From: Cytophagaceae bacterium | Lineage (GTDB): Bacteria > Bacteroidota > Bacteroidia > Cytophagales > Spirosomataceae | Reading direction: 5' to 3' | NCBI GenBank assembly: GCA_027491315.1 | Contig: JAIXWL010000003.1 | Coordinates: forward strand, 1 to 64,000 | Length of the DNA: 64,000 nt | Shown here: in pieces, positions 9,062 to 17,903 of the stretch | Layout of the letters: each line of letters opens with the position of its first letter | Numbering within the stretch: position 1 is the stretch's first letter | Made by a program: the position numbers and the translations under genes | Notes under the pieces: generated by a model | Told to the model about the DNA's origin: nothing | Seen by the model: the letters and a program-made list of their open reading frames with translations, nothing else | The model's database searches: none

Positions 9062-9085
9062 GTAAACGTTTACGTAAACGTTTAC
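9062..9085. promoter_or_regulatory. Tandem LacI-type operator palindromes
   Basis: Two adjacent, identical 12-bp palindromes GTAAACGTTTAC (9062-9073 and 9074-9085). The central AAACGTTT with CG dyad is typical of LacI/GalR-family operators. The site lies in the 266-base divergent region, 126 bases upstream of the sigma-factor ATG and 118 bases upstream of the APC permease ATG. No LacI-family gene is encoded in the window. The rest of 8937-9202 is AT-rich with no recognised gene. Confidence 0.6.
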
Positions 9086-9202
9086 AATTTTTGTCCATTA
9101 AAAAAAAGGGATAAAGCGGAGCAAAAAATGTACTAATTAATATTTCTCCCAAAAAAAATACCAAAAACTAAAAATTGACTATTTTTAAGTTTTCCAAATA
9201 AA

Positions 9203-10612
9203 ATGAATCAACAAATTAAAAAATTAAACACCCTAGATGCCTCCATGCTGGTCATGGGTTCCATGATTGGATCGGGTATATTCTTAGTAAGTTCTGAGGT
9301 AGCAAGGCAAATTTCCAGCCCTTATATGTGGATAAGCACCTGGTTATTAACCAGTTTTCTCACCATCACTGGTGCTTATGCTTATGGAAAGTTATCTACC
9401 TTGTTTCCTCAAACCGGCGGCCAGTATATCTATTTGAAAGAAGCTTATTCTCCCATGACAGGATTTTTATTTGGATGGACCACATTCCTTGTCATACAGA
9501 CCGGAACGATAGCAGCTGTAGCAGTGGCCTTTGCCAAATATACCGGGTTTCTGTTCCCAAGTATCATCAATGAAAATGCTCTTTTATTCAATTACATCAA
9601 CAGTCAACAAATTTTAGCGGCAGCTTTAATTGCTCTTTTGACGTATTTTAATTTAAAAGGGATATCATTTGCCTCCTTCATTCAAAATCTATTCACATTC
9701 ACTAAAATTGGTGCCATCATTGTATTAATCCTAATAGGATTCTATGTTGGCATACAAAACGATTGGATTCATTTTACGGATTTTTTCAGAGAGGTCAAAA
9801 CCTATGATGAACCCTCTCAGCAATTTTTGTCGATTGAACCACTAACACTAGCTAGCTTATTTGGAGTTGCCATGATAGGTCCATTATTTTCCTCTTCTGC
9901 CTGGAATAATGTTACTTTCGCCAGCCAAGATTTTGAAGATCCTAAAAAAACCATAGCCAAAGGATTGGTATATGGTTCTGCACTAGTCTGTTTACTGTAC
10001 ATACTGACCAACATTGCTTATTTAGGTATTTTACCTTTGGAAGGTAATCCATCTGGGGCAACAGCCTATGAGCGTGGTATTATGTTTGCAAGCCAGGACA
10101 GACTTGGTTCAGCAGCTTTACAAAGTGTTTTTGGTACCATTGGAGCTACCTTGATGGCCATATTTATTATGATATCAACCTTTGGATGCAACAATGGGAT
10201 CATTTTAGCTGGAGGCAGGCTATTTGAGGCGATGGCTCTAGATAAATTATTCTTTTCAAAAGCCGCTCATTTAAATAAAAATGGTGCTCCATCCTATTCA
10301 CTAATCATTCAAGGAATTTGGGCCATTCTACTATGCTTTTCAGGTGGTTATGGCACTTTATTGGACTTTACGGTATTTGCTATTTTGCTGTTCTATTTCC
10401 TTACTGTCATGTCGCTATACAAGGAAAAGATATCAAAAGGATTATTAAGCAATACCAACAAAATATTATTTGCGATTTACCTAATAATCCTAGTAGCCAT
10501 TGCAGCCAATTTATTATATGTCAGAACACTCTCTTCAACCATTGGATTAGGTCTTGTTGTATCTGGAGTGCCTTTTTATTATTTAATGAAAAGAAATCAA
10601 AGTAAGGATTGA
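9203..10612 (+). CDS. APC-superfamily amino acid permease
   Basis: Inner-membrane amino acid/polyamine/organocation transporter, 469 residues with about 12 hydrophobic segments. The first helix contains the unwound substrate motif GSMIGSGIFLVSSEVA; other family stretches are GAYAYGKLSTLFPQTGGQYIYLKEAY and ISTFGCNNGIILAGGRLFEAMA. It looks like the LAT/SteT branch (exchangers of neutral amino acids), but substrate is not determinable. It is divergent from the sigma-factor gene across the tandem operator and converges with the esterase gene, overlapping its 3' end by 16 bases. Confidence 0.88.
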   Translation: MNQQIKKLNTLDASMLVMGSMIGSGIFLVSSEVARQISSPYMWISTWLLTSFLTITGAYAYGKLSTLFPQTGGQYIYLKEAYSPMTGFLFGWTTFLVIQTGTIAAVAVAFAKYTGFLFPSIINENALLFNYINSQQILAAALIALLTYFNLKGISFASFIQNLFTFTKIGAIIVLILIGFYVGIQNDWIHFTDFFREVKTYDEPSQQFLSIEPLTLASLFGVAMIGPLFSSSAWNNVTFASQDFEDPKKTIAKGLVYGSALVCLLYILTNIAYLGILPLEGNPSGATAYERGIMFASQDRLGSAALQSVFGTIGATLMAIFIMISTFGCNNGIILAGGRLFEAMALDKLFFSKAAHLNKNGAPSYSLIIQGIWAILLCFSGGYGTLLDFTVFAILLFYFLTVMSLYKEKISKGLLSNTNKILFAIYLIILVAIAANLLYVRTLSSTIGLGLVVSGVPFYYLMKRNQSKD

Positions 10613-11502
10613 GATTTAAACCATTTCATCAAACTTTCGAACCAATCGTCCGTGGTGGTTTTGTTATTTAAACCAAAACCATGACCTCCTTTGGCATATA
10701 CATGTAAATCAGCGGTGATATTAAGGTCGCTTAATTTCTCTACGTATATTAAGGAATTCTTAACAGGAACGGCTTTGTCATCCGCAGCATGAACTAAAAA
10801 AGCAGGAGGTGTTTGTGGGCTAACTTGTTCTTCATTAGAAAACAAATGCAAATCTTCAGCTGTCATCTCTGGACCTATTAAATTTTTAGCTGAACCTTGG
10901 TGTCCAAAAGATCTAAAACTAATCACAGGGTACAATAAAATTTGAAAGTCTGGACGAAGATTGGCGCCATCGTTGATTCCTGTATAATCCTTGCTAAAAT
11001 GAGTAGCCGCGCTAGAAGCTAAATGCCCTCCAGCAGAAAAACCCATGATTCCAATCTTTTTAGGATCAATTCCCCAGTCAGAAGCATGTTGCCGCGTTAT
11101 ACGAATAGCTTGTTGCGCATCCTGTAAAGGGGCAATTCTTTTATCAACCTGTCTTTTGGCATCAGGTAAACGATAAAACAATACAAGGGCATGAATCCCT
11201 CTTTCATTAAATTTCTTTGCAATGTCGGAACCCTCATGAGACGAAGCCAAAATACCATAACCTCCACCTGGACAAACAATCACACAGGGTTTGTTCGCAC
11301 CTGGACCTGCTGAATAAAATTGATAACTTGGAATAGTTACTTTGGCAATTCTTGAAATACCATTCGTAACAGCTACATTTTGCTCGTTTGGACCATCAAT
11401 GTAATTGGGAATTACTCCCGAATATAATGCTTGGGGACTTTGAGCCATTAGACAAAAAGATAGATTTACGATGGAAAAAAGGCTTATTAAAAGTTTTTTC
11501 AT
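10597..11502 (-). CDS. Secreted alpha/beta hydrolase, BD-FAE/acetyl-xylan-esterase-like
   Basis: Exported serine hydrolase of 301 residues, signal peptide ending LMAQ. Oxyanion loop CPGGGYG (77-83), nucleophile elbow GFSAGGH with Ser156, acid Asp near 241-242 in HAADDKAVP, and His274 in KGGHGFG form the triad. The fold and motifs match the esterase/lipase group common in Bacteroidota polysaccharide loci, where members deacetylate hemicelluloses. Its start overlaps the EamA stop by four bases (ATGA), so it is translationally coupled to that gene. The actual ester substrate is unknown. Confidence 0.85.
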   Translation of the reverse strand: MKKLLISLFSIVNLSFCLMAQSPQALYSGVIPNYIDGPNEQNVAVTNGISRIAKVTIPSYQFYSAGPGANKPCVIVCPGGGYGILASSHEGSDIAKKFNERGIHALVLFYRLPDAKRQVDKRIAPLQDAQQAIRITRQHASDWGIDPKKIGIMGFSAGGHLASSAATHFSKDYTGINDGANLRPDFQILLYPVISFRSFGHQGSAKNLIGPEMTAEDLHLFSNEEQVSPQTPPAFLVHAADDKAVPVKNSLIYVEKLSDLNITADLHVYAKGGHGFGLNNKTTTDDWFESLMKWFKSQSLL

Positions 11503-12422
11503 GACTTAATAACAAATTTAGTTTTATCTGTGGTAATTAAAACAACTGCCAATAGTATGAAAAAACTAGCAAATAATAAAATAGGATGTAACTCCTCCCC
11601 TAAGACTATATTACCTAAAATTAAGGCCACCACTGGATTTACATAAGTAAAAGTGGCTACCACAGCAGCATCACATTCTTTGGATAAATATCCAAAGATG
11701 GAAAAACCAGCTAATGAGCCTATTAAGGTTAAATATAAAAAAACTGCCCAAGCTTTAAAGGGAACAACTGCTAGGTGCAACAAAGCTAAATCTCCTTTTA
11801 GAGTACTGATAATCATCAATAATACACTACCGGTAATCATTTGTATGGCACAAACTTGAGTGAAATGATAGCTATTTGCCTTGGTGGATTGAACACGAAA
11901 AACGGCTATATTCCAAGCAAATGCAGCGCCAATTAATAAGCCTATTCCTGTAAAAAACTGATCAGATTTGCCTGGTATGGACAAACCTTTTTGTGAACTC
12001 ATGATGACTATTCCAATCAGGCCTAATAAAGTAGCCATGATTTTTTTTACACTCGGCTTTACTCCCTCCATCCAAAAGAATATCACTAATAGCAATGGGC
12101 CTAGCGCCATGAATACAGCTGAAAATCCAGAAGGAACGATGGCACTAGCAATGGCTAAAGAAGCATTGTTGATGGTAATAAATAAAATACCAGCCATGAT
12201 GTGTACCTTTAGGTGCTTTATGGGCATTTTGACCCAATGTTTACCTAAAATTGACCACAAAAACAGCAGAAACCCTGCGGTAAAATTCCTTCCATAGGAA
12301 ATAAATAATGGAGGAAAATAATCAATCAAAATTCGAACACTAAGAAAGGTAGAGCCCCAAATAAGATAAAGTACACCTAATGCAATAATGCTAGGCAAAC
12401 TCATGTCATTTTTTTTCTCCAT
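11499..12422 (-). CDS. EamA/DMT-superfamily transporter
   Basis: Inner-membrane protein of 307 residues with about ten hydrophobic helices arranged as two EamA repeats. Visible family stretches: LGVLYLIWGSTFLSVRI at the N-terminus, FTAGFLLFLWSILG, and in the second half TYVNPVVALILGNIVLGE, the usual C-terminal signature. Such proteins export metabolites or amino acids. It lies two bases after trmD and overlaps the esterase gene, so it likely shares the trmD transcript, though functions are unrelated. Substrate unknown. Confidence 0.87.
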   Translation of the reverse strand: MEKKNDMSLPSIIALGVLYLIWGSTFLSVRILIDYFPPLFISYGRNFTAGFLLFLWSILGKHWVKMPIKHLKVHIMAGILFITINNASLAIASAIVPSGFSAVFMALGPLLLVIFFWMEGVKPSVKKIMATLLGLIGIVIMSSQKGLSIPGKSDQFFTGIGLLIGAAFAWNIAVFRVQSTKANSYHFTQVCAIQMITGSVLLMIISTLKGDLALLHLAVVPFKAWAVFLYLTLIGSLAGFSIFGYLSKECDAAVVATFTYVNPVVALILGNIVLGEELHPILLFASFFILLAVVLITTDKTKFVIKS

Positions 12423-12424
12423 GA

Positions 12425-13102
12425 CTATTGTAATAAATCGGGTCTACGCTCTTGTGTACGTTTAATCGATTGTTCATGACGCCAAGCTTCTATTTTTTTC
12501 TCATGCCCAGAAAGCAATACCTCTGGAACATCCATGCCTTTGAAACTTGCGGGACGTGTATAAACTGGCGGTGCCAATAAACCATCTTGAAATGAATCAG
12601 TTAATGCAGAACTTTCATCACCAATAGCCCCTGGAATTAGACGAATAATGGCATCAGCACAAACAGCTGCAGCTATTTCTCCTCCAGACAAAACATAATC
12701 TCCAATGGATATTTCACGGGTAACATATTTCTCACGAATCCTTTCATCTATTCCTTTATAATGCCCACAAATGAACAATATATTTTCCGACATGCTTAAT
12801 TGATTCGCAATTCCTTGTTGAAATTTTTCGCCATCAGGAGTTAAAAAAATAATCTCTTGATAGGTTCTTTCTGCCATTAATTGATCTAAACAATTCGATA
12901 ATGGTTCAACTGCGATAACCATACCTGCCCCTCCACCAAAAGGATAATCATCTACCTGCCTAAATTTTTTAGAAGAATAGTCGTGCAAATCGTGTAAATG
13001 AATGGATACTAATCCTGCTTGACTGGCTCTTTTACATATAGAATGTTCAAAGAAACTTTGCATCAAGGCCGGAACGACAGAAATAATATCAATTCGCATC
13101 AT
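12425..13102 (-). CDS. trmD: tRNA (guanine-N1)-methyltransferase TrmD
   Basis: Makes m1G37 next to the anticodon in tRNAs reading CNN-type codons, using S-adenosylmethionine, preventing frameshifting. The 225-residue product has the SPOUT trefoil-knot features: [25 protein letters not shown] and the C-terminal [16 protein letters not shown] helix. The start [13 protein letters not shown] allows either of two consecutive ATGs. Its beginning overlaps the rimM end by 14 bases, matching the conserved rimM-trmD pairing. Confidence 0.97.
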   Translation of the reverse strand: MMRIDIISVVPALMQSFFEHSICKRASQAGLVSIHLHDLHDYSSKKFRQVDDYPFGGGAGMVIAVEPLSNCLDQLMAERTYQEIIFLTPDGEKFQQGIANQLSMSENILFICGHYKGIDERIREKYVTREISIGDYVLSGGEIAAAVCADAIIRLIPGAIGDESSALTDSFQDGLLAPPVYTRPASFKGMDVPEVLLSGHEKKIEAWRHEQSIKRTQERRPDLLQ

Positions 13103-13622
13103 CTAAATAAACTTCTAAAAGGCCATCAGGTAAAATACTGTGAATCACTTTATTCTTTTTATCCACTTGGGGGATAATTTCGTCCATTAGCGGAATTAAA
13201 ACTTCTTTAGCCTGGTAATTCATAACCAAAACATCTTGAGCCCCAGTTGAATAAACTTCTTTGACTGTTCCTAAGGCACCATGATTTTTATCCACCACTT
13301 GATATCCCACAATTTCATGGTAATAAAATTGATTATCCTTGAGTTTGGGAAGCATGGAAACTGGTAAAAACAATTTGGTTCCTACTAATTCCTTAGCAGC
13401 ATCTAAACTATCTATGCCCTCAAGTGTCATTAGATTAAGATTAGATCTTACCTGTAAATCAGTAATAAAATATGGTACCATTTCATTTCCTAGCTGTAAA
13501 AACACAGCATCTAAATCCTCGTATTCTTCTGGATCATCAACATCTAAATACACATGAAATGCACCTTTAATTCCATGAGGTTTAGATAAAGTTCCTAATT
13601 CAAAATATTCTGTTGCTGCCAT
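13089..13622 (-). CDS. rimM: Ribosome maturation factor RimM
   Basis: Assists late assembly of the 30S head and binds ribosomal protein S19. The 177-residue product shows the N-terminal RimM barrel ([18 protein letters not shown]) and the C-terminal PRC-barrel ([37 protein letters not shown]). It overlaps trmD by 14 bases and lies downstream of rpsP, the classical cluster order, but a strong terminator hairpin separates it from rpsP. Confidence 0.96.
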   Translation of the reverse strand: MAATEYFELGTLSKPHGIKGAFHVYLDVDDPEEYEDLDAVFLQLGNEMVPYFITDLQVRSNLNLMTLEGIDSLDAAKELVGTKLFLPVSMLPKLKDNQFYYHEIVGYQVVDKNHGALGTVKEVYSTGAQDVLVMNYQAKEVLIPLMDEIIPQVDKKNKVIHSILPDGLLEVYLDDAN

Positions 13623-13627
13623 AGGTA

Positions 13628-13670
13628 CAAAAAAAAATCATACAAATCTGAATATCAAATTTGTATGATT
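13628..13670 (-). terminator. Intrinsic terminator between rpsP and rimM
   Basis: Perfect 12-bp stem AATCATACAAAT / ATTTGTATGATT (13636-13647 and 13659-13670) with an 11-base loop, followed on the minus strand by about eight U residues. It ends just before the rimM ATG at 13622, so rimM-trmD expression from the rpsP promoter would need read-through. Confidence 0.85.
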
Positions 13671-13687
13671 TTAAATGAATTTAAAAA

Positions 13688-14344
13688 TTATTCAGCTGCA
13701 GGAGCTTCTGCTTCTGGAGCAGCCTCTTCTGTTGCTGGCGTTTCTTCCGCAGCAGGAGCCTCTTCTGTGGCTGTTGCTTCTTCAGCAGCTACTTCAGCTA
13801 CAACTGTTTCTTCTACTTCTTCAGAAGCATCATCATCTGTTTCATTGATTGCTTCAACTACACTTGCCACCAATGCCTCTTCTTCTACTTTGTTTTTAGC
13901 TGCAATAACTTCAGCACGAGCCGCAGAAACCTTAGCTTCAGCTGCTAAACGAGTAGCTTTTGACTTATCTTTAGAATCTTGGATGTTAGTTGACTTAGTT
14001 TGAATCTTAGTCTCTTTCTCAGCTTTCCAAGCTTCAAACTTAGCGTCTGCTTGCTCTTGAGTGATAGCACCTTTGATCACTCCTACTTGTAAGTGTTTTT
14101 TGTATAAAATACCACGGTAAGACAAAATCGCTTTCGCTGTATCCGTTGGTTGAGCTCCATTCATCACCCATTTAAGTGCTTGTGCATCGTTCAAGACGAT
14201 AGTAGCAGGATTTGAATTTGGGTTATACGTACCAATTTTTTCAATAAAACGACCGTCGCGAGGTGCACGTGCATCTGCTACAACTAAGTCAAAAATTGCC
14301 AATTTCTTGCGTCCACGACGCGCTAGTCTGATTTTAACAGCCAT
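13688..14344 (-). CDS. rpsP: 30S ribosomal protein S16 with long acidic Ala/Glu tail
   Basis: Ribosomal protein S16, an early 16S rRNA binder in the 30S body. Residues 1-80 are the conserved domain ([43 protein letters not shown]). The protein is 218 residues, far longer than the usual 80-90: about 81-150 is a charged helical stretch and about 150-218 is low-complexity Ala/Glu/Thr/Pro (repeats of EEAPAAEE type). Long S16 tails are known in Bacteroidota, but this one is extreme. First gene of the rpsP-rimM-trmD cluster; rplS, often next, is absent here. Confidence 0.96.
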   Translation of the reverse strand: MAVKIRLARRGRKKLAIFDLVVADARAPRDGRFIEKIGTYNPNSNPATIVLNDAQALKWVMNGAQPTDTAKAILSYRGILYKKHLQVGVIKGAITQEQADAKFEAWKAEKETKIQTKSTNIQDSKDKSKATRLAAEAKVSAARAEVIAAKNKVEEEALVASVVEAINETDDDASEEVEETVVAEVAAEEATATEEAPAAEETPATEEAAPEAEAPAAE

Positions 14345-14359
14345 TATGTGTTGGGTTAT

Positions 14360-14376
14360 GAGGGATCTCGTCCCTC
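14360..14376 (-). promoter_or_regulatory. 5'-leader hairpin of rpsP
   Basis: GAGGGA-TCTCG-TCCCTC, a perfect 6-bp GC-rich stem with a 5-base loop, in the predicted rpsP leader between the promoter (near 14396-14427) and the ATG at 14344. It could be an autoregulatory site, as many ribosomal protein leaders are; this is inference only. Confidence 0.4.
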
Positions 14377-14395
14377 GAGTTTATAAAAATGTTTG

Positions 14396-14427
14396 CGAAA
14401 TTAATGATTTTGGAGAGAAATTCCAAG
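14396..14427 (-). promoter_or_regulatory. Candidate promoter of rpsP
   Basis: Minus strand: -7 box TAATTTCG (14396-14403), 7 of 8 to TAnnTTTG, with CTTG (14424-14427) 20 bases upstream as a 3-of-4 -33 box. It lies just beyond the 3' end of the RNase P RNA gene. Confidence 0.4.
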
Positions 14428-14437
14428 CAAAAGAAAA

Positions 14438-14798
14438 AGAGAAAATAAATCTATAAGCCGAATTCTGTAAGCTGTAAAGCCTTCTTATCATTTATCTTGG
14501 ATGAATATCACTATTCACCTCTAGCAATCTACCCGCTGACATCGGACGAGCAACCCTTTTGTCTTTCGACAGCCAGCCTATTTGATCTTGCAACTCGTGA
14601 GGTTTACCTATGCCTATTTTGTCACCAAAATAGCGGTGAGCTCTTACCTCGCCTTTTCACCCTTACCTCGAAAGGCGGTTATTTTCTGTGGCACTATCTG
14701 TAAGACTATTAAAATCTTCCTTCCTGTTAGGAAGCACGATGCTCTTTGTTGTTCGGACTTTCCTCTTTAAAAAAGCGATAAGACGATTTATTTTCTCT
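14438..14798 (-). ncRNA. rnpB: RNase P RNA, bacterial type A
   Basis: Catalytic RNA that trims tRNA 5' leaders. On the minus strand it begins near 14798 and contains the hallmark GAGGAAAGTCCGAAC near the 5' end, the conserved GCCACAGAAA, the AAGGGTGAAAAGGC and GAGGTAAGAGCTCACCG blocks, and the ACAGAATTCGGCTTATAG 3' part. Helix P1 is formed by AGAGAAAATAAATC (3' side 14438-14451 in plus coordinates) and its perfect complement at 14785-14798, which fixes the ends. The length, about 361 nucleotides, is normal. The frames predicted across this region are not genes. Confidence 0.95.
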
Positions 14799-14802
14799 GT
14801 GA

Positions 14803-14810
14803 CAAAGGTA
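14803..14810 (-). promoter_or_regulatory. -7 box of the rnpB promoter
   Basis: Minus strand TACCTTTG matches TAnnTTTG exactly and lies five bases upstream of the predicted RNA 5' end, the correct spacing. No clear TTTG -33 box is visible. It sits directly after the DUF4403 stop codon. Confidence 0.55.
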
Positions 14811-14814
14811 GTAC

Positions 14815-16095
14815 TTATTTCCTAATCAACCATTTACCTTGGATTTCCCCCATCACATTCAATACCGCTTGATTCCATTGTAAACTATCCAAACGAATTT
14901 GCATGGTAGCATTCTCCATTCCATTTTTCATCCATTGAGAACGATCAATAAATAACATTGGATCAATATTAAATTGATTTAAATTTCTTTCTAAACGCTT
15001 AAGAACTTGTTTTTTGAACATATTAGAAGGGAAACTCAAACCTTGTAAATCTTTGGAAACCAATCGAATACTCAATTTATTTCCTTCCACTAAAACAGGT
15101 ATAAAATCGAAACTAAATGAACTAGCTTTACCTTTATAGCCTAAAATAGTACAATGAATCAATCGTGTATCGTTCGTTTGCAGGGTCAAGGTTAAATCTG
15201 TTTGCTTCATGCCTTTTCTCCATTGACTTTCAACCAATGCCCGTAAATATTCCCAGCTTAATTGTACAGAAAAAGGGGCCGCAGATTCTGGTACGCTTGG
15301 TACCTGAGAAATCAATTTAATTGAATTCTTTTGAAGTACCCGACTGTCAAATACATTCGTAAAAACCAAAGAAGAATTCACCCATGCTGACCCACGAATA
15401 CTTTGATTACCCAATACCCATTTATCCAAAGCTATTTGACTAACAGAAGGATGCAAAACAAAATCAGCTACAGGCATACTATGAATGGCTGTATTTAACA
15501 TTTTCTCTAAATTAGCCGTTTGTAGTGATTGGTTAATTTGTTTAGTTATTTGGTTAGTCAGTTGTTCTTGTTTACTAGCTAATAAACGATCAATGACAGA
15601 TGCTACATTAACACCAAAACCTGCCACTCGTAAACTGGGTTTTTCCTTCCATTGATAGGAATATTGAATTTGCTGGAGAGCAAGTGAAGTCAAGGGTTTA
15701 GTAACTACATCAGCTTGTACTGACAAATCCATTTGACCATTTACTTTACCAGCTGAAAAACCTGCCAAACTTGGCTCAGCGATAAAGCCTATCGGCAACT
15801 TAAGGAAAAGGGTTCTATCATTATTTCCTTGAATTTTAGGAGTTCCTAATAAATTAATCAGTAGAGGAAATCCCACCAATGTCGCATCAGTGCTTGATTG
15901 GAGTAAAGTTTTACCTGCTTGCCATTTCATCCATTTTTGCAATGTATCATAAGAAAATTCAAAATCAACCTGAGTAAATGCAGGTTTAATTGGATCAAAT
16001 TTATCTTTATAAACAGCAGGCTTGGAGGGTAAAAGCACTTCTCTACGACATGAAAAGCCTAAAAACAATAATCCTACAATTAAAAAATACCTCAT
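14815..16095 (-). CDS. DUF4403 family lipoprotein
   Basis: Predicted periplasmic or outer-membrane lipoprotein of 426 residues: hydrophobic N-terminus MRYFLIVGLLFLGFSC with the Cys as lipid site, then the DUF4403 fold (paired BPI/TULIP-like repeats are suspected for the family). Characteristic stretches are DKFDPIKPAFTQVDFEFSYDTLQKWM near the N-terminus and ISQVPSVPESAAPFSVQLSWEYL in the middle. A longer frame starts ten codons earlier, but ATG at 16095 overlaps the previous stop as ATGA, supporting the shorter start. It is coupled to the VWA gene. Function unknown. Confidence 0.8.
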   Translation of the reverse strand: MRYFLIVGLLFLGFSCRREVLLPSKPAVYKDKFDPIKPAFTQVDFEFSYDTLQKWMKWQAGKTLLQSSTDATLVGFPLLINLLGTPKIQGNNDRTLFLKLPIGFIAEPSLAGFSAGKVNGQMDLSVQADVVTKPLTSLALQQIQYSYQWKEKPSLRVAGFGVNVASVIDRLLASKQEQLTNQITKQINQSLQTANLEKMLNTAIHSMPVADFVLHPSVSQIALDKWVLGNQSIRGSAWVNSSLVFTNVFDSRVLQKNSIKLISQVPSVPESAAPFSVQLSWEYLRALVESQWRKGMKQTDLTLTLQTNDTRLIHCTILGYKGKASSFSFDFIPVLVEGNKLSIRLVSKDLQGLSFPSNMFKKQVLKRLERNLNQFNIDPMLFIDRSQWMKNGMENATMQIRLDSLQWNQAVLNVMGEIQGKWLIRK

Positions 16096-17903
16096 ATTTG
16101 ATTTAATCTTTTCCGAATAATCCATTCGACACTAATAAGTACCACCATCAATAAACCAAAATAGGGCCATTCCCATAAATTAATTTCTTTTAAGCTAACT
16201 TCCCCAGCCAAAACTTTATTACCCAAGGTTAACTTTTTTATTTCAGATGATTCTATCAATTTAATTCCTTCCCTGTGAGATAACATTTGAAAATTGGCAT
16301 TATTCCGACCAATTACAGACTCTCCATCTACCTTAATCACATTAAATTCACCAGAAAAATCTATTTCTTTACCCTGATACGTTATTTTGACCTGATATTG
16401 ATACTTTCCTGGCTTATCGGGTGAATATGGAAACACTTGATGAATTTGAGATAAAGTTCGTTGAAACTGAACACTAGATTTCCCATTGGATAGCTTAAAT
16501 TGAACAGGGTATTTTAAACCTTCATTTTGCTCAGGATTTAATTGGCGTATTTCAAATCCTAATTCTTCGCCTAAGGTAATTTGAGATTTGTCGAGGTCCA
16601 AGGAAACTAAATCATCTGCCTTACGCAAAAAACTCATTTTAAATAATTCCAATAAAGTAGAATCTAGTACAGCATAAGAACCCAAATTTTTAACCTCTGC
16701 CATCTGCTCTTTCCATAAATCCACAATAGCACTTGAAAAACTCGTTCTTATAGCTGAATGCTTTTGCCAAGAACTTGGAAAATATAAACCCATTTTGGTA
16801 TAATCTTCCATAGGTGGCAAATTCTTGTTCAGCTCCTTAGGAATATTTAAGTACCAAACTGACTTATCTTGAGGAATTTCTTTGGGTAAAATACCATAAA
16901 ATACATAATTGTCAGCCTTAGGTAAATTGGATATAGTTGAATTAAAATTCCAATGTAAATTAATTTTAGCCTCATGAGCTATTCGATTTATGACGCCCAA
17001 ATTTGGATTCGGAGCTAGGGCAAAAGCTTCCACTTTAGCACGATAATCTTGTACAATCCAAGTGAAACTTTGGTCCAGAGAATCATCATTTTCTACTTTT
17101 ATTCGAATCGTATGTTTACCAATTGTTGAATTAGATAAGACTAAATCAACTTCTTGAAATTCCTCCCAGCTCCCTCCGGTAGCTTTGATATTTTGATACA
17201 ATTTTGAATCTACAAATACCTGAATGGCTGGTGATCTATACCCCATTTTTAAATTAGACCAAACGGAGATAGGCACATGAATCTTCTCTCCCACCACGGA
17301 ATAAAGCGTTTTATTAGGTACACTGAAACCTATTTTTTGTTGGGTAATGATTTGACCAAATGGAATTAGGTACATGGAAACCCCACGATGCAGAGAAGTT
17401 TCTAAATCCCTCAATTGACCATCCGTGATAAAAAAAACATCTTTTACTTGGTATCCTTTAGATTCTTTTCTAATCAAATCCTGCACCTTAGCCCAAGAGG
17501 AGTTTTGACCATTAGGCTTAATTTGACTAGCACTAGATGACTTACTCAAGCTAATCAATTTCAATTCACTATCCTTTGGATTAATTAATTCAATATCCTC
17601 TTCAACTTGCTTGATAAAACTAGTAAAATTGGCTTGATCCATGGATTTGGAATCGTCTACAAGCAAAAGTGTTTTATTGGGAAGCAATGTAGATTCTTCT
17701 ATGGTAAGCTTCCAAGGAATAAAACATAATATGATTCCAACCAAAAAAAGACCTCGTAAAATGGATTGAAAAACGATTAAACCCGTTTTTTCATTTTTTC
17801 TATTTTGAAACCAATAATACCATATACCCAATAAAAAAGCTAAGCTCAATCCCACCCAAAGGGGAACTGAGCTTAGCCATAAATTCAAGAGAATTGGATG
17901 CAT
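16092..17903 (-). CDS. Membrane-anchored VWA-like protein of unknown function
   Basis: 603 residues with two N-terminal membrane helices (about 10-32 and 44-63) and one near the C-terminus (WPYFGLLMVVLISVEWIIRKR). Between them is a von Willebrand A-type domain: DDSKS at 83-87 fits the DxSxS metal-site motif, and VFFITDGQ follows. The large region after it looks periplasmic and includes Ig-like strands. Topology resembles the BatA/BatB-like and other aerotolerance-type VWA proteins, but I cannot place it in a named family. It follows fabG with a one-base overlap (TAATG) and overlaps the DUF4403 gene by four bases. Confidence 0.72.
   Translation of the reverse strand: MHPILLNLWLSSVPLWVGLSLAFLLGIWYYWFQNRKNEKTGLIVFQSILRGLFLVGIILCFIPWKLTIEESTLLPNKTLLLVDDSKSMDQANFTSFIKQVEEDIELINPKDSELKLISLSKSSSASQIKPNGQNSSWAKVQDLIRKESKGYQVKDVFFITDGQLRDLETSLHRGVSMYLIPFGQIITQQKIGFSVPNKTLYSVVGEKIHVPISVWSNLKMGYRSPAIQVFVDSKLYQNIKATGGSWEEFQEVDLVLSNSTIGKHTIRIKVENDDSLDQSFTWIVQDYRAKVEAFALAPNPNLGVINRIAHEAKINLHWNFNSTISNLPKADNYVFYGILPKEIPQDKSVWYLNIPKELNKNLPPMEDYTKMGLYFPSSWQKHSAIRTSFSSAIVDLWKEQMAEVKNLGSYAVLDSTLLELFKMSFLRKADDLVSLDLDKSQITLGEELGFEIRQLNPEQNEGLKYPVQFKLSNGKSSVQFQRTLSQIHQVFPYSPDKPGKYQYQVKITYQGKEIDFSGEFNVIKVDGESVIGRNNANFQMLSHREGIKLIESSEIKKLTLGNKVLAGEVSLKEINLWEWPYFGLLMVVLISVEWIIRKRLNQI

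Noticed and set aside
13665-14003. Plus-strand frame of 112 residues rich in Ser/Ala, opposite the S16 tail
   Set aside because: It is the antisense reading of the Ala/Glu repeat in rpsP and carries no family feature.
14497-14770. Plus-strand frames at 14497-14703 and 14582-14770
   Set aside because: They lie wholly inside the RNase P RNA gene.
16092-17903. Assigned as BatA or BatB aerotolerance protein
   Set aside because: The VWA motif is present but the position of the helices and the long C-terminal Ig-like part do not match; kept as unknown.
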